In this document: positions 9,983-20,446 of the stretch, piece after piece
Layout of the letters: every line of letters starts with the position of its first letter
Numbering within the stretch: the first letter of the stretch is position 1
Source of the DNA: Dipylidium caninum
Lineage: Eukaryota > Platyhelminthes > Cestoda > Cyclophyllidea > Dipylidiidae
Reading direction: 5' to 3'
Assembly (NCBI GenBank): GCA_017562135.1
Contig: QEYB01001583.1
Span: 33,190-97,189, forward strand
DNA length: 64,000 bases
Notes under the pieces: model-generated
Told to the model about the DNA's origin: nothing
Database searches by the model: none
What the model saw: only the letters and a program-made list of their open reading frames with translations
Translations under genes and position numbers: made by a program

Positions 9983-10213
9983 ATTGATGTCGCAAACAGG
10001 AAGGAGGCGGTCGGCGTATTTGTTCTCAACGTCAATTCCTCTCTGCTGAAACGAAGGAAGGCTGATGAGGAGCATTTTTACCCCGAGATTGGGTACTCCG
10101 AGTACGCCAAGTCTGCCTGCCCGAAGCTTCAGGCTGACGCTCTTTCGCCTTCAATCCTCTGGCATTTGTCCCCTTTCCGCCTGCCACGACCCTATTCAGG
10201 CTCAGAATATTGA
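9983..10213 (+). CDS. F1: candidate last exon of an unknown protein
   Basis: Follows a TTGTTTCAGTTAG acceptor-like site and is open for 76 codons to a TGA at 10211-10213. It reads DVANRKEAVGVFVLNVNSSL, KRRKADEEHFYPEIGYSEYA and then KSACPKLQADALSPSILWH. There is no ATG near its start, which is why it is easy to miss. The mixture of charged and aromatic residues is typical of a real protein. A copy at 54697-54816 agrees up to YSE, except for one missing T, then switches to F2 sequence. I do not recognise the family. The 5' exons were not found. Confidence 0.45.
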   Translation: MDVANRKEAVGVFVLNVNSSLLKRRKADEEHFYPEIGYSEYAKSACPKLQADALSPSILWHLSPFRLPRPYSGSEY

Positions 10214-11098
10214 GGTGGAGAAATGAAGTCTCCTTGGGTTTTCCGCTGTCCGCAGTCATTCAACCCATCGACTTGCCATCGTTACGGCCCAGTTCAAAGT
10301 CTCCTGCCCACTGCATTCTCCCCTCGGCCCTTATATTGGTGTCGAGGTGGGCCGAACGCAGCCGATCGTCGGCTTCTCCTTTTCGCACGTCCTCTTACCC
10401 GCCCTCGTGAGAACGACTTTCCAGTGCATTCGTTTTGCAGGCGCCTCACGGGCATCTTTTCCTCTCATCCGAGGAAAGTGCCGCATTCTGCATTGCCGGA
10501 CGAGTGGTAGGTTCCGAGAGATGAGGAGAAGGCGGTGCCGCATTGACACGTCGTTTGAAGAATGACAACCACTGGCAGACGCGTTGCTCGAGCTAGTGGA
10601 ATGACGCCGTCCGACCTCACCTTTGACAACGAATGTCTTTGCACTTTTTCCTCCGACTGGCCTCCTACGCAAATCTCCCAGTGATGATGAGTTAAAAGTA
10701 AGGTGGACGGCTGTGGACGCCTTCGTCGTAGAAACGTGTCGGTGATTCTTCCCCATCGCCATATTTGTTTGCTGAGTCGAGTTGCGTGTGAGACGAACAA
10801 AAGACACTGTTTCCAAATGCCAGTGGCTGTTGTAGCATGCAAAACCAGCCATCATTGCGTTGTAGCCTCGATGCCATTCTGTCCGTCAGGATGTGAACTG
10901 CGGGACTGCGAAATTGTGCTCGTTCCAATTCGACGTTGAACCTGTGCGCAGATTTGCCTCAGGGGGGGAGACTTCAACCAGCGCTTAAATACTTCAGAAC
11001 TCCAAGTCCAAACGAAGCGGACTAGAAATTGATGCAGCCACAAGACCGATTGAAGACACCCCGGCCATTTCCACTCCCTCTTCTTGAGGGACATCTGA
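10214..11098. other. Unique stretch without a supported gene
   Basis: Several overlapping frames are open on both strands (10223-10510 +, 10855-10331 -, 10842-10465 -), each cancelling the case for the others, and no second copy exists in the window to test them. No RNA gene or repeat seen. Confidence 0.35.
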
Positions 11099-11416
11099 AT
11101 GCTACGATTCACTTCTAATGACAAGCAGTTGGGAACTTTCTTCGTCAAAGCTACAGGCGGCTCAGCAGCGATAAAATCAACACCAGAACTGAGGCAGTGC
11201 AGCCCAAGTGAATGCCCGCTCATCCTAGCGGCTTCTCTTTGTGCATACTTTGGCGCAGGCCTTCAGTCCTGTCGATTCGAGGGAAAGTGTTCTCTTAATA
11301 TATGGATGTCAGCGACAGAGCTCGGACAAGAGCAGATTGCGCTGCTGATGCCTCGACGAGTTGTAGAACTTGTTGGAGATACAAAATATCTACTCGCAGA
11401 TAAAAGGCACGTGTGA
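11099..11416 (+). CDS. Candidate ORF, 105 codons, unknown
   Basis: Starts MLRFTSNDKQLGTFF and ends with a protein-like stretch ELGQEQIALLMPRRVVELVG then KYLLADKRHV and a stop. The inverted copy near 40680-40830 keeps the same frame for the last part but carries a stop (GAG to TAG) and three substitutions, so at most one copy can be active. No known domain seen. Confidence 0.25.
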   Translation: MLRFTSNDKQLGTFFVKATGGSAAIKSTPELRQCSPSECPLILAASLCAYFGAGLQSCRFEGKCSLNIWMSATELGQEQIALLMPRRVVELVGDTKYLLADKRHV

Positions 11417-11499
11417 GATTAGAAGAACTTTATCATTCTACACTGCATTACAAAACAGAGAGAATAGCACAACACTTCAATAAGTGGTTGAGGAGACCC

Positions 11500-12075
11500 A
11501 TGCAGTCATAACATCATCGCCTGCTTTCAACACGACAAAGCCAAGCCGTCTTGACAGGCAAAACGAGAGACAAACGGAGCCGTCGACCTCCTCCTCCTCA
11601 TCTTACTCTTCCTCCTACCCCTTCAACGTGGGGTGGTCGGCCAAGGGGAGAGGAGAAGCAGGCGGGGAGAAACGTTGGGAGTATGAACTCATCGACAGTC
11701 CACGCCTCCTACTACGCATTCGCCACCACCCAGCCACCCACTCCTCTGTCTCCACACCGCTTCCACTCAACTCTCCCTCTCGTCTGCAACGATTGCCACA
11801 CTTGCCGCGAATGTTCTTAAGTGCCAAGAGGCTCTGTGTTGAGGCAGAATCTCCCGACACGTCTGCCTGTGTTCGCCAGGACAGCTCGACATGTCCACGT
11901 GGGGTCACATTCAGCGCGACAACTCGCCCTACGCCCGCCCCACTCGACTCAGCACTGTTGGTTGGGCATTTCCTGACTTTCGCTCGCGTGCACAAGTGAA
12001 TCGTGATGGTTTCTGCCTGCGTCAGGAGACGCTTTTGACTCCGCCTGTTGTGGCGGTGACGAAAAGACCGCCGCA
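11500..12075 (+). repeat. C block, copy 2
   Basis: Diverged copy of 6750-7315. A frame with DNSPYARPTRLSTVGWAF corresponds to the RGHSPFAPTTPPNTVSWSF reading of copy 1, with both conservative and radical changes. Followed by an AATAAA near 12341 in the same relative position as 7673 and 26829. Confidence 0.55.
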
Positions 12076-12589
12076 GCGCCGCAGCAACGCCAGGAGTTCT
12101 TTTCTCAGTAGAATGGGAGCATTTAATCCACCACACAATCATACTGGCCATAAGACTTCTTTCAAAATTTGCCTCATTCTCAAGTTTGCACTCTGCCTTG
12201 TGATCCACGTAATCTCTGGCTGTTTCCAACTAGCCAGGTCATGCAAGTGTCCATTAATGAAGACTGTTTTGTGCCCAAAGCCACATCTTTTGCCTCTGGA
12301 ACTGTGACACTATAAATCACCTTGGGGCTGAGTACGGTGCAATAAAATCGCCTCATGTGCTTGAAGGACTGAGCCAGCTTGTTTTAGAGAAAAACCCGTA
12401 CTGCATTGTGACGAATCTCGTGCGGCTGGCGACTCCTTCTCAGTGAGTGAAAGTGACACGGCGGATGCCAATAGTGCTGTTGCTCCTCATTTGCACGGTG
12501 TACATGGTGTCGAGATGGAAGAGTGAATAGACCTTGGAGAGCTGCAAGGGAGGAGAGCATCAGACACGACAGGGGATGGCCAAATGAAA
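12076..12589. other. 3' flank of C block and linker
   Basis: Contains the AATAAAATCGCCTCATGTG sequence (about 12341) common to B and C flanks, then material resembling the inverse of B exon 3 surroundings (12460-12560). No gene can be supported. Confidence 0.35.
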
Positions 12590-13003
12590 CATAGAGTGGA
12601 GGAGCTACACTCGTCTACCCAGGTTCCTCGAACTTTGCAAGGGAGTGGTCACAGTAGCGATCGCATCAGTTGACGAAAGCAATCGACAGAGTGAATAATT
12701 ACTTTCGAATCGCATTGTTAAGGAATGCAAGCAGAAAGAGCAGTGGAGTTCGCGTCAGTTGAGGAGTCAGTAGACGTAGAGGGTGCAAATGGCATGTGAG
12801 CCAGGCTGATTGTCTCTCGTGTACTGAGCAGTGAGCGGTTTTCAATCGAGGAGACATCTCCGTGAATAAAACTCATCAACTGACATCCACTCACCGCTGA
12901 CTAGTGAGCTGCGCTCTCCGCACTCTCAAGCGCCTATTTAAGGCGTCATCGAGGCGTTCTTCTCAAAATCCCATCAAGGAGGCGCTGCAAGCGACACTCG
13001 GTG
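12590..13003 (-). repeat. Inverted partial copy of R2
   Basis: Reverse complement of about 40415-39985 and, in part, of 2226-2458. Ends at the conserved CTCCTTGATGGGATTTGAGA junction, after which different sequence begins in each copy. Confidence 0.75.
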
Positions 13004-13009
13004 AACAAA

Positions 13010-14470
13010 ATTTAAACAGCTGATGGGTGCTTAGATTATGCGGAAAAGGGAGGGTGCGACATCCCGCAATATCGCCGGACGAATTGGCAAAGGCGGTAAA
13101 GGTGAAACTCGTCCACGAAGTCCTTGCCAGCCGTACGGTGACTCTTCTGAATGGGTGAATATATCGAAGAGATTGTAATACTACTTGCCCAAGTAGGATT
13201 CCATGAGCATAAATCGCCACTTGTTGAAGTAGGGCGAAGGTTGCCGCTCAGTTGCAGGTGAGTGTGTGGGAGGGAGGAGATGGAGTGTTTAGCGGAGCGA
13301 AGTTGAGGGTTGGGAAATAGACGCGATCTCTCTCTTGACAAGTGCGTCTGTCAATAGCCTCTGCAACCAACCAACCGTTACTAAAACGATTTCAGTCAAC
13401 GGTCAGACATAATTTTAAATCAGCTGTACGAGATAAGCGCTTATGGATCACATTTCCTTCACGTGTAAGAGTTTATTTACAGCATATTCTCTATATTCAC
13501 CACCGCGAAACAAACATCAGGCAGCTGTCAAACCTTAATTTTTCACTCCTCACTGAGAAATAAATGACGACTGTCTGATGTCGCCTGGCCTGACCTGATC
13601 CGACCTGATCTGATCTGACCAGATCTGAGGATTGGGAAATGGAGTGTGGCCCTGCAGCAAGTGTGATAATATGGCAAATGAAGAGTCAGACAACCAAATG
13701 TCTCAAAGGTAACCATATGAACTGTGTGTTTTTCTCATCTCGTATGGAGGTAAATCGAGGTGTGCCGCATTTTCTTAACTCTAAACTGATCAAACACATT
13801 TAAGTTGCCACCCAGTTCCACGACAATTTCCAGACTACCTTCCAACCGACTGTCAGCTCCTCAACCGATGTTCACGGCAGGACACAAGCATTGGTCGAGT
13901 TGGAGAATACTTTTTTCTTTGCCTCTCTTCGCCTTTCATCACCCTTGCTTTGGCCAACGAGGTGTGAAATGGCCACAGTTGCCCTTTGATGCCTCACGTC
14001 TACTCCGACGTGACACCCTTCGATGCTACTACACTTCAGCCTTCTCTTACTTGTTTGGAGAGATATTTTCGACCTACCAGTGCATGACTTCTCCTTCTGT
14101 CCCAATTTTAGAAGAGATGTATGACGAGCGAGTTGGAAACTCATCGGTTGCCACAAAGGGCATTATGGTCCCGGTCTGTGAGCCGACTCAACCGACCAGG
14201 CCACGAGAGTTGTCGTCGCCGTGACCAGTTTGTCTCGCGCGAAACACCACCTCACGTATCCAGCCACCACGGCTGCCAACATTGGCGCTTGCAGGGAAAG
14301 TGCCACCTGCGGTGCTTCGCGGTAGGTGCGTGCTCCTCTCGAGGGATGTGCAGTTGGTTACTTCATGTCACACGTCGTTTTGATGGATCACACGCTTGAA
14401 CCAGACGGACGGACGTGGGTTGGCCCTTCTGCCAGAACAGTATTCAGCACGGAATTTCGATTTCGACTGT
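13010..14470 (+). repeat. Block S, copy 1
   Basis: 13260-14290 is mirrored at 49640-48590. The part 13630-14470 is also related to 32440-33125 (direct) and to 21610-20990 and 47110-46430 (inverted). This copy and its mirror carry about 100 extra bases at 14092-14196, including TCCCAATTTTAG and codons for EEMYDERVGNSSVATKG, which the other three copies lack. Reading frames exist on both strands but do not survive comparison between copies. Confidence 0.65.
13587..13630 (+). repeat. Degenerate CTGATCTGACC tandem repeat
   Basis: About four imperfect units based on CTGA(T/C)CTGA or CCTGATC. The mirror copy lies at 49250-49297. The other S-type blocks have only one or two units (32435-32455, 47120-47140). 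Confidence 0.7.
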
Positions 14471-14494
14471 CTGCTCTTCTGTCTCGCCGTGTAA

Positions 14495-14600
14495 GTGTCT
14501 GTATGTGCGTGTGTCTGTGTATTCATATGTTTGAGTGCGTGTGTGTCTGTGTGCGCCTCTGTCTGTGTGTGCGTGAGGTGAGCGTGCATGTGCTCGTCAC
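14495..14600 (+). repeat. GT-rich simple repeat
   Basis: A long TG/GTCTGTGTG-type tract, ending next to the F2 segment. Related tracts lie at 33130-33360, 46320-46420 (inverted) and 20740-20960 (inverted), always beside block S. Confidence 0.8.
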
Positions 14601-14606
14601 TGCTGG

Positions 14607-14796
14607 AATGACAACTACGTCAACGCGCATTTCACTAGACTCCTTTACAAGAATGGAGCTGGCGGAGTGGTGATTGTGGATGATGAGTCGAGGAAGAAAT
14701 GGCAATTAAACCAGTTTGCTTGCTGCTGTGTCTGTGTATGCGGTAGCAAGTGGAGAGGCATCTCTTCACCTACCGGGTTGGTGGGCGGTAAATGAG
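14607..14796 (+). CDS. F2, copy 1: candidate exon, unknown protein
   Basis: The frame reads NDNYVNAHFTRLLYKNGAGG then VVIVDDESRKKWQLNQ, a convincing protein sequence. It is shared with 54846-55109, but the two copies diverge in frame after QLNQ because of one-base differences (TTTGC against TTTTGTTTGC). Here the base before the start is CTGCTGG, where the other copy has CTGCTAG, an acceptor. Family unknown. Confidence 0.4.
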
Positions 14797-14859
14797 ATCT
14801 GGCGACCACTTACCTGACGAAAGGGGACTTTGCTCTGACAGACTGCCTCAAACCAATTC

Positions 14860-15174
14860 ATCACTGAATGATAAGCCTCACATTACGCTCACATTGCAAG
14901 TTACGCTCTGCTCGTAAATCGCTCATGCATTGCTCACCTCATTCATCGAATGCGCTCACCTGCAACCGAGCAGCGGACTCCGCGCTATTTAAACAAGCCA
15001 CCATTAATACTCACCGCTTCCTACTTTGGCAAATATGGCAACAATCTCTTCGATACATTCGCCACCTCTGTCAATTCGTTTGGCGATATTGCGGGATGTC
15101 GCACCCTCCCTTTTCCGCATAATCTAAGCACTCATCAGCTGTTTAAATGTTGTTCAAATGAAAATTGTAATAAA
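14860..15174 (+). other. Flank shared with 55110-55470
   Basis: Repeated sequence, part of direct duplication 14570-17300 / 54810-57300. It includes CGATATTGCGGGATGTCGCA, which also occurs near 13065 (inverted) and 49810. No supported gene. Confidence 0.4.
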
Positions 15175-15460
15175 AATGAATGGTGCGGATCAATCCTTCC
15201 TGACCCATTGAATGAACTCGAGATTTGCAATTATAATCACTGGGCCGTATTTATAATGGCATCGGACGGCAGCGTTAAACAGTGGGCTGGAGAGAGTGAG
15301 CACCGTGGTCCAATCGAATTGCAGCATGACACTTCACATCTCAAATTCATTGGTGGCTTTTCAAATGTCAATTTCTCTACTTGTCATAATTTTGAGCACG
15401 AATTATATGACAATGCGTCTATTTGATTGCCCTAGGATAAGGGAAGAGGATCCTGCCGCG
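15175..15460 (-). repeat. E block, copy 1
   Basis: One of six close copies of a block of about 300 bases (15175-15460, 34415-34720 inverted, 38092-38385, 44948-45247, 49899-50197, 55470-55757). Read on the minus strand, it contains codons for KATNEFEMWSVMLQFDW and, in another frame, SRVHSMGQEGLIRIIHL. A diverged relative, E', has both parts in one open frame. Probably remnants of a coding unit. Confidence 0.6.
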
Positions 15461-16290
15461 ATGTGGCTCATGGGAGCGAGTGACACCGAAGACGCTGTCG
15501 TTTAAACCAGCTATCAATCATGTTTACACACTGCGTTAACGGTAGGGTGCCAATACCGATGCTTCTTCGTCTAATCCGGGTCTGTTCAGGGTTGAAGTTA
15601 ACAACCTCTTTTCGGTCTAACGGAGATAAATTAGAGGTGACAAATTAGATATTCGTGGTTAGCATATCTCTGGCGTTATGAAACAAGTGTCATCCGCCAA
15701 CCAAACTGTGCACGTCAACCAAACTCTATGCGTTGTGCTTCCATCCGGGCCATGTCTAACCACCTACTGCAGAATCTGTGCATGTTATCGTAGACGAAGG
15801 ACTCGACTTATTTACCGATGCTCGTACAGTTGCAAATTTACGTCCAGCGGCTACTACTGGCAACCCTGTGAGCTGAGGCCGGATATATGGACTTTTGAGC
15901 CAAATTCACATCATCTGTGTCTTGTGGCGTTTGAAATTTACTGATTTTCGAGTCCACCGTTCAGACCTCCGAACTAGGAAGTGGAGGTGGAGGAGGAGGA
16001 AGAGGAGGAAAAGAAGTCACATTTTTTCGTCCAGTCATCCATCCCCATTGTGGTCGCATTTGTGACGGCTTGTTGTGGTGCAGTGAGACGCCTTCACGGC
16101 CTCTTCACATCTCCCACTTACGCTTCAACTCAGCAATGCAGTGAGGGAGTTGACGAATGATGTCCATGCGTATTGCTTTCTCTCGGCCAACTCTGTCTCA
16201 GCGTCGTCAGTAGGTCCTCAAAGTGGACATACTGGCAGGTGGTTGGGTGGTGGCTCGGGTGGGTGTTTGAGTGATTAGGACGGTGGGCTC
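15461..16290 (+). other. Duplicated non-coding region
   Basis: Nearly identical to 55758-56600. It holds GGAGGTGGAGGAGGAGGAAG-type purine tracts around 15980-16010. Short frames such as the one at 15678-15944 are not kept in the second copy. Confidence 0.4.
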
Positions 16291-16300
16291 TACTGCATGA

Positions 16301-16309
16301 TATAAATTC
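16301..16309 (+). promoter_or_regulatory. TATA-like element before M
   Basis: GATATAAATTCACC here and GATATAAATACACC at about 56615. Both are about 80 bases before the same ATG cluster, suggesting a conserved core promoter. Confidence 0.35.
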
Positions 16310-16384
16310 ACCAAGTTCTCCACAATAGCAGCAATCAGCAGTCTCAGCTTCCGCGACCTCTCACTTGCTTTCACCGACACATGA

Positions 16385-16654
16385 ATGTGTTTTGCAACGC
16401 TTCTCCTTACACCCGTGCACGCAACGCCTCAGGTCTCCGCCTCTCTGCCTCTCCGCCTTCCTTCTTCATTTCTTCACTTTAGCCAGCAATCCGTGCAGAC
16501 CTCAATCCGAGGCGCCAACTTGGCAGACACGAAGAGAATGCCCGCTGTTAAAGGCGAACTGCGTGGCGATGGGTTTTTCCTATCAACGGGGACAGCAGAG
16601 AAGGGCAAATTGTGTCGAGAAGGGGTTCGTCTTTCAAAGGGGACAACAGAGTGA
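16385..16654 (+). CDS. M: candidate small secreted protein
   Basis: Open frame of 89 codons starting MCFATLLLTPVHATPQVSAS, which could be a short signal peptide, followed by ADTKRMPAVKGELRGDGFFL and EKGKLCREGVRLSKGTTE. The copy at 56703-56990 keeps much of the sequence (ADTKRMPAVKGEL, RLSKGTTE) but has several one-base indels. A TATA-like element lies upstream. Alternative ATG at 16381 gives a short frame. No known domain. Probability of being real is modest. Confidence 0.3.
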   Translation: MCFATLLLTPVHATPQVSASLPLRLPSSFLHFSQQSVQTSIRGANLADTKRMPAVKGELRGDGFFLSTGTAEKGKLCREGVRLSKGTTE

Positions 16655-16699
16655 TATGGCCATGAGAAAAATCACCTCTCTGCTTCGAAAGTGTCAAAG

Positions 16700-16957
16700 A
16701 GGAACGCCGCCCCCCATGTCTCCATGTGGCTCGCCGTCTTTCCGACAGGCATCTCAGTAGTCCAATCATTTCGCAGACACCACCAACCTGAGGAAATATG
16801 TGACCGCAGCGTCGAATACAGGGCCTCTCCTCTCCTCTCCTCTTCCCTGTTCTCATTTCATCTCTTTTTGACTCACCCTTTTGGCCAAGGTGAATTGAGT
16901 TTGAAGTGCCAAAGCGACGGTGGACTGGACACAGCCTCATCCATCAACCACGAATGA
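16700..16957 (+). CDS. Candidate terminal exon ending INHE-stop
   Basis: The frame includes RNAAPHVSMWLAVFP, then HPFGQGELS and DGGLDTASSINHE before the stop. The same ending occurs in the copies at 2700-2486 (minus), 30110-29950 (minus) and 57020-57280. The stop and last ten codons are kept in all four, while the middle differs by indels. It may be the second exon of M. Low confidence. Confidence 0.25.
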   Translation, partial: RNAAPHVSMWLAVFPTGISVVQSFRRHHQPEEICDRSVEYRASPLLSSSLFSFHLFLTHPFGQGELSLKCQSDGGLDTASSINHE

Positions 16958-17409
16958 AGAATTCTTCTTCGACTTCTGTGCCAAATAGTGCTTCTCGGTC
17001 ACTTCGCTGCGAATGAAGGTGACACGGGAGATGGTTGTTGCCGACGCGCCGAGGTGTTTTGCAGTTCTTTACGCCTTCCAAGTGTCCATTAACGAAGACT
17101 GTTTTCTGTTCAAGGCCACAACTCCCGCCTTGGAAACTGAACTGAACTCAAACTGAAGGTGATCGCTAGGCAGTCGAGGCGGAGCGGGACATAATGAAAT
17201 CGCGTCATGTGTTTGGAAATCTGAGGCAAAATGTTATCTTCGAGACACCAACTCCGTGCCGTCGAGTCTCGACTGACTAGCGACGGAAATTAACATCTAC
17301 ACCAATTGGTTCAGCAGAACTTACTTCTATCCACTGGAACCTACAAACAAACGCGACATTCACCCAAGGCATAGAACGAAACAAGGCGAAACCTCATGAA
17401 ACTACTTCA

Positions 17410-17750
17410 GTGTCCTCGACAACATTTCAACTGCCTTCGAGGCTTTGCTTGACCCACCAAGTGTTGAACTGTGCCGCTTTGAAGAGGATGCGGGAAGACA
17501 TTTGCCTGCCTTCCTGCCTGCCACTAACATGCTTCCAGGTGGTCAGGTTGGTCAACCTGCAGGCCACTTGGCTCTCCTTGACAGGTTTCTGTCGAAAAGA
17601 ACCTCGACGCCCACTGTACACATTCCCGCTACACCTCTGTCCACTCGGATTCTACTCTCCTCCACAAAAGTCCACCACCAACGATACTATGTCTGCCCAG
17701 CCGCACCCATCCACTGCCTTTCAGTTAAGATGAAGAAGAAGGAAAAGTAG
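17410..17750 (+). CDS. D-family unit, second subtype
   Basis: A frame entering near 17405 reads NYFSVLDNISTAFEALLDPP and then VELCRFEEDAGRHLPAF, which aligns without gaps with NHFSALVNTPSAFVAS of the D unit at 7869. Another plus frame (17410-17733) is also open and holds VNLQATWLSLTGFCRKE. Copies lie at 29480-29112 (inverted) and 57730-58070. It lies beyond the 3' end of an A exon-3 fragment on the other strand, repeating the D/A convergent layout. Confidence 0.3.
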
Positions 17751-17799
17751 AACAGGAAGAGGGGATGGGATGAGGGACGTAAACTTCTCTGTTCTCTGT

Positions 17800-18075
17800 T
17801 CGAGGCTGTATTTATTTTTGTTGTGGCAACAGGGTGAAACGGAGGAGATGGGCACGAATGCCACTTTCCACCACAGCACTCAAATCTTCCACTGATGTCT
17901 GAAGAATCCTCCAGCGTTTGGCCATAACCTCGGTTTGAAGGTGTCTTCAACTGGTAGATTCGCAGCAACGTCGTTTTACCGCAGCTTCACGTCGACGAGG
18001 ATGCCGAGGTTGGCGATGACGAAGGCTTTCTTCTCTGAGTGCCTTCCTTTAAGTCTTGAGGAGAGTAAAAGAATT
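17800..18075 (-). pseudogene. A exon-3 fragment with stop
   Basis: On the minus strand, CTTAAAGGAAGGCACTCAG is followed by codons for KKAFVIANLGILVDVKLR, then TAA where A1 has TAC. No exon 1 or 2 lies upstream. An orphan fragment of an A gene, copied at 29103-29165 (shortened) and 58150-58450. Confidence 0.5.
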
Positions 18076-18254
18076 TCCTAGTTAGAGACAATGAAAGGCG
18101 AGGCGCGGCATAAAAAGTGGAGAGGATGGAGTGAGGTTTGATGGCTTCATGTAAGGTCGTCCACTCACATGGCGGCGTAGTCTTACCTCCCAAATTTCGT
18201 ATCTTTAGCCGTTTTGCAAACACAAACACCGTCATTGTCAGCATTGTCGGCAGA

Positions 18255-19875
18255 TTAACGGGGGCTGTTGAGGGTCAGTACCAAATTTCGAAGGAGATCC
18301 ACAGTTATTACTGGCATAGAGGCTCGTCTGCACCACTGACTTGAACAAAGGGAAGAGCAGAGACGCTGCCATGCAGTTTCAACATCATCGTCTGCCTTCA
18401 AATCTTTATTCGCCGGCAGTCTTGGGAGGCAAATGGAGGAACACACGACGGCGTTAACTGCTTCTCCTCCCTCCAGCACTTCAGCATGATGTCATCGGCA
18501 GAGGGGAGTGTAGAAGCAAGAGAATGGATTCCTACCACAGCGTGCGTCCAGCACACGAAAGCATGCTAGTCAGGTGACCGCCTCCCTCCATCATGTTAAA
18601 TAAGCTGTCTTAAAAGACAACAGTTGACTCTGTTGACGCGCGCTTTGCAGTGGCCTTCGATCCATCCAGCCGATGAAGTTACAGTAAAAGTCCCTTTCTC
18701 CGTTTCTGGCAATCGCCACCCACCCCCGCGCTCCGCCCGCCAGCCATCGCCCACCACAGACCCCTCCGTCTAAATCACTTTCTTTCCAGCGGGCCGCTGT
18801 CCGTTTCGCACCTACGACATCGTGGCGATCACCGAGAACATCGCCCACCTCGTCGAAATTGGCTATAAGGCGTTGTCCATCATTTGGCCTTACTTCAACG
18901 AAGTGTGGCGAGGCGACGATACCATCGTCTCGTGGACTTCCATTTGTCATGAGATGTCGCCGTCAGAAATGGAATTCCAATGCTCCGTCGAGGGATAAAA
19001 ATTTGAGCTTCACACGCAGTTACTCCGTTTCGGTCCCCCTCAGTAGGTTACTCTACCCTCCCCACTTGCATGCCTCGCCCTGCTTCGCTTCGCATCGTGT
19101 CGCCTCTAACCAGAGCCTTCTTCTGCATCCCCGCAAGAGTTAAGGGAAGGCACACGGAGAAGAACGCCTTCGTTATCGCCACTCTCAGCATCCTCGTCGG
19201 CGCGAAGGTGTAGCACAACGACGTCTTCCGCATCAACCGTGTGAAGCAGTTTTCACGCCGAGGTGAAGTCCAAACACGTGACGATTCTTCGGGACAGCGA
19301 TGAATTGTGTGCAGTGGTGGAGAAGTGGCATACGTGCCTACCTTCTCCGTTTCGCCTGTTATCACGACAAAAATATATACATTTTTGGATGAAGGCCATA
19401 GACAAACGCGTGTGGCGTGTGTACGCTCCTCCTTTCCATGTTCTTCTACTGCCTCTCCTGTGTTCCTAACTAGCAGACGGTGGATGAGCGCAGTGGACAG
19501 ACGTAGTGGCGAGGGTGGTGGAGTATGTGGGGTGGGGGGAGGCGAGGAGGCGAGGAGGGAAGGAGGGGAGAGGAGAGGAGAGTAGACTCGGCTTTGCATG
19601 AGGTGAGGCGGGAGTGTGTGGAATGGGTGTTGAGGTTCCGTTCTGGCGACAAATTATCACGGAGAGGCAGTGGCCTGCAGGTTAATCCACGTGACCAAGG
19701 AGAAACAGGCAGGCAAAAGTCAGGCTGAGCTCGAGCGATGCCACGAAGGCACTTGGGGTGTTTACGAGGGCGCTGAAGTGGTTTCTTGAGACTTCTCTTT
19801 GTGCATTCCATGTCATGGACGCATTTCGTGCCAGTTTGTCAGTCGATGTGGATGGACGATTCACCCAATGAACCA
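18255..19875 (-). repeat. R4 block, inverted copy
   Basis: Reverse complement of about 27020-29045, carrying A3 on the plus strand and a D unit on the minus strand (19876-19682). It breaks off inside the intron after exon 1 of the A gene and again at about 18680-18700. Confidence 0.7.
18790..19590 (+). pseudogene. A3: A-branch gene lacking exon 1, with a stop in exon 3
   Basis: Exon 2 (18790-18992) is open and reads CPFRTYDIVAITENIAHL, GYKALSIIWPYFNEVWRGDD and MEFQCSVE. It ends at GAGGGATAA, without a GT donor. Exon 3 (from 19145) reads RHTEKNAFVIATLSILVGAK, then V and TAG (19211-19213) where other copies have CAG. Upstream, only the last bases of intron 1 (CAGTAAAAGTCCC) remain, joined near 18690 to unrelated repeat sequence, so the signal peptide is missing. 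Best read as a truncated pseudogene. Confidence 0.6.
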
Positions 19876-20290
19876 ACGCCTGAAGTTATTCAATTGCCTC
19901 ACGTTTGAAAAATTTATTGAACAGTTGATTCGGAGAATTGTGGCACGCAGACCGAAGAGGAGGAGGCTGAGCAGTTGATCTTCGTCATACATCACCAAAC
20001 GGTGTTTGGTGGTCACTTCGGTGTGAATGAAAATGACACGGTAGATGCCAATTAAGCCGTTGTGCCTCAGTTGCACGGTGAGCATGGTGTCGAGGTCGAA
20101 GATGGAGTAGGCCTTGGAGAGCACTAAGGTTGTCCTAGTTGAGAGGGGGGAACAGAGAAGAGAGCGTGAGACACGCGATTGTGCGTTCAAATGAGACGTG
20201 GAGTGGAAGAGCTCCACGCGCCTACGCGATGCGATAGTCGAAATGGAGATCGCGACAGTTGACGGAGCAGTCGAATTGCCCGTCGGTTGC
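19861..20290 (-). pseudogene. B4: B exon 3 with the end of exon 2, fused to A1-type upstream DNA
   Basis: Exon 3 (from 20134, minus) follows an AACTAG acceptor and reads TLVLSKAYSIFDLDTMLTVQ, LRHNGLIGIYRVIFIHTEV, MYDEDQ and LRATILRINCSIN, then runs on to a stop at 19861. Just upstream is only the end of exon 2 (FDCSVNCRDLHFDYRI), where the GG of the donor is changed (ATCGCGTAGG). At about 20282 this is joined to a reversed A1 upstream region. The exon 3 reading frame itself is intact. The gene as a whole cannot make a secreted product from this arrangement. Confidence 0.55.
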
Positions 20291-20446
20291 CGCTGTCGTC
20301 TGCAAACGGCAGAACTCGCGACTAAGTGTGCATTGCCTTTCTGTACACTATGCCAAAGGGCCCTTTTCTTGTCATGTGCAGTCTTCACTAATGGAGGCAC
20401 TCGTGTGCATAAATATCCACACCAGAATGCAGCAGCACCCATTGGT
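20282..20446 (+). promoter_or_regulatory. Orphan A1-type promoter fragment
   Basis: Closely matches 4367-4540, including TCTTCACTAATGGA and ATAAATA (20409-20415) and the GCAGCAGCA sequence before exon 1. It is cut just before the position of the A1 start codon, and the large inverted-repeat arm begins there. It points away from B4. Confidence 0.5.

Noticed and set aside
11615..12229. 204-codon minus-strand frame over C block 2
   Set aside because: The equivalent frame has stops in copy 1 and copy 3.
13587..14600. CRISPR-like or rRNA-like array suspected from repeated motifs
   Set aside because: No regular spacers and no rRNA-like conserved core. The motifs are simple tandem repeats.
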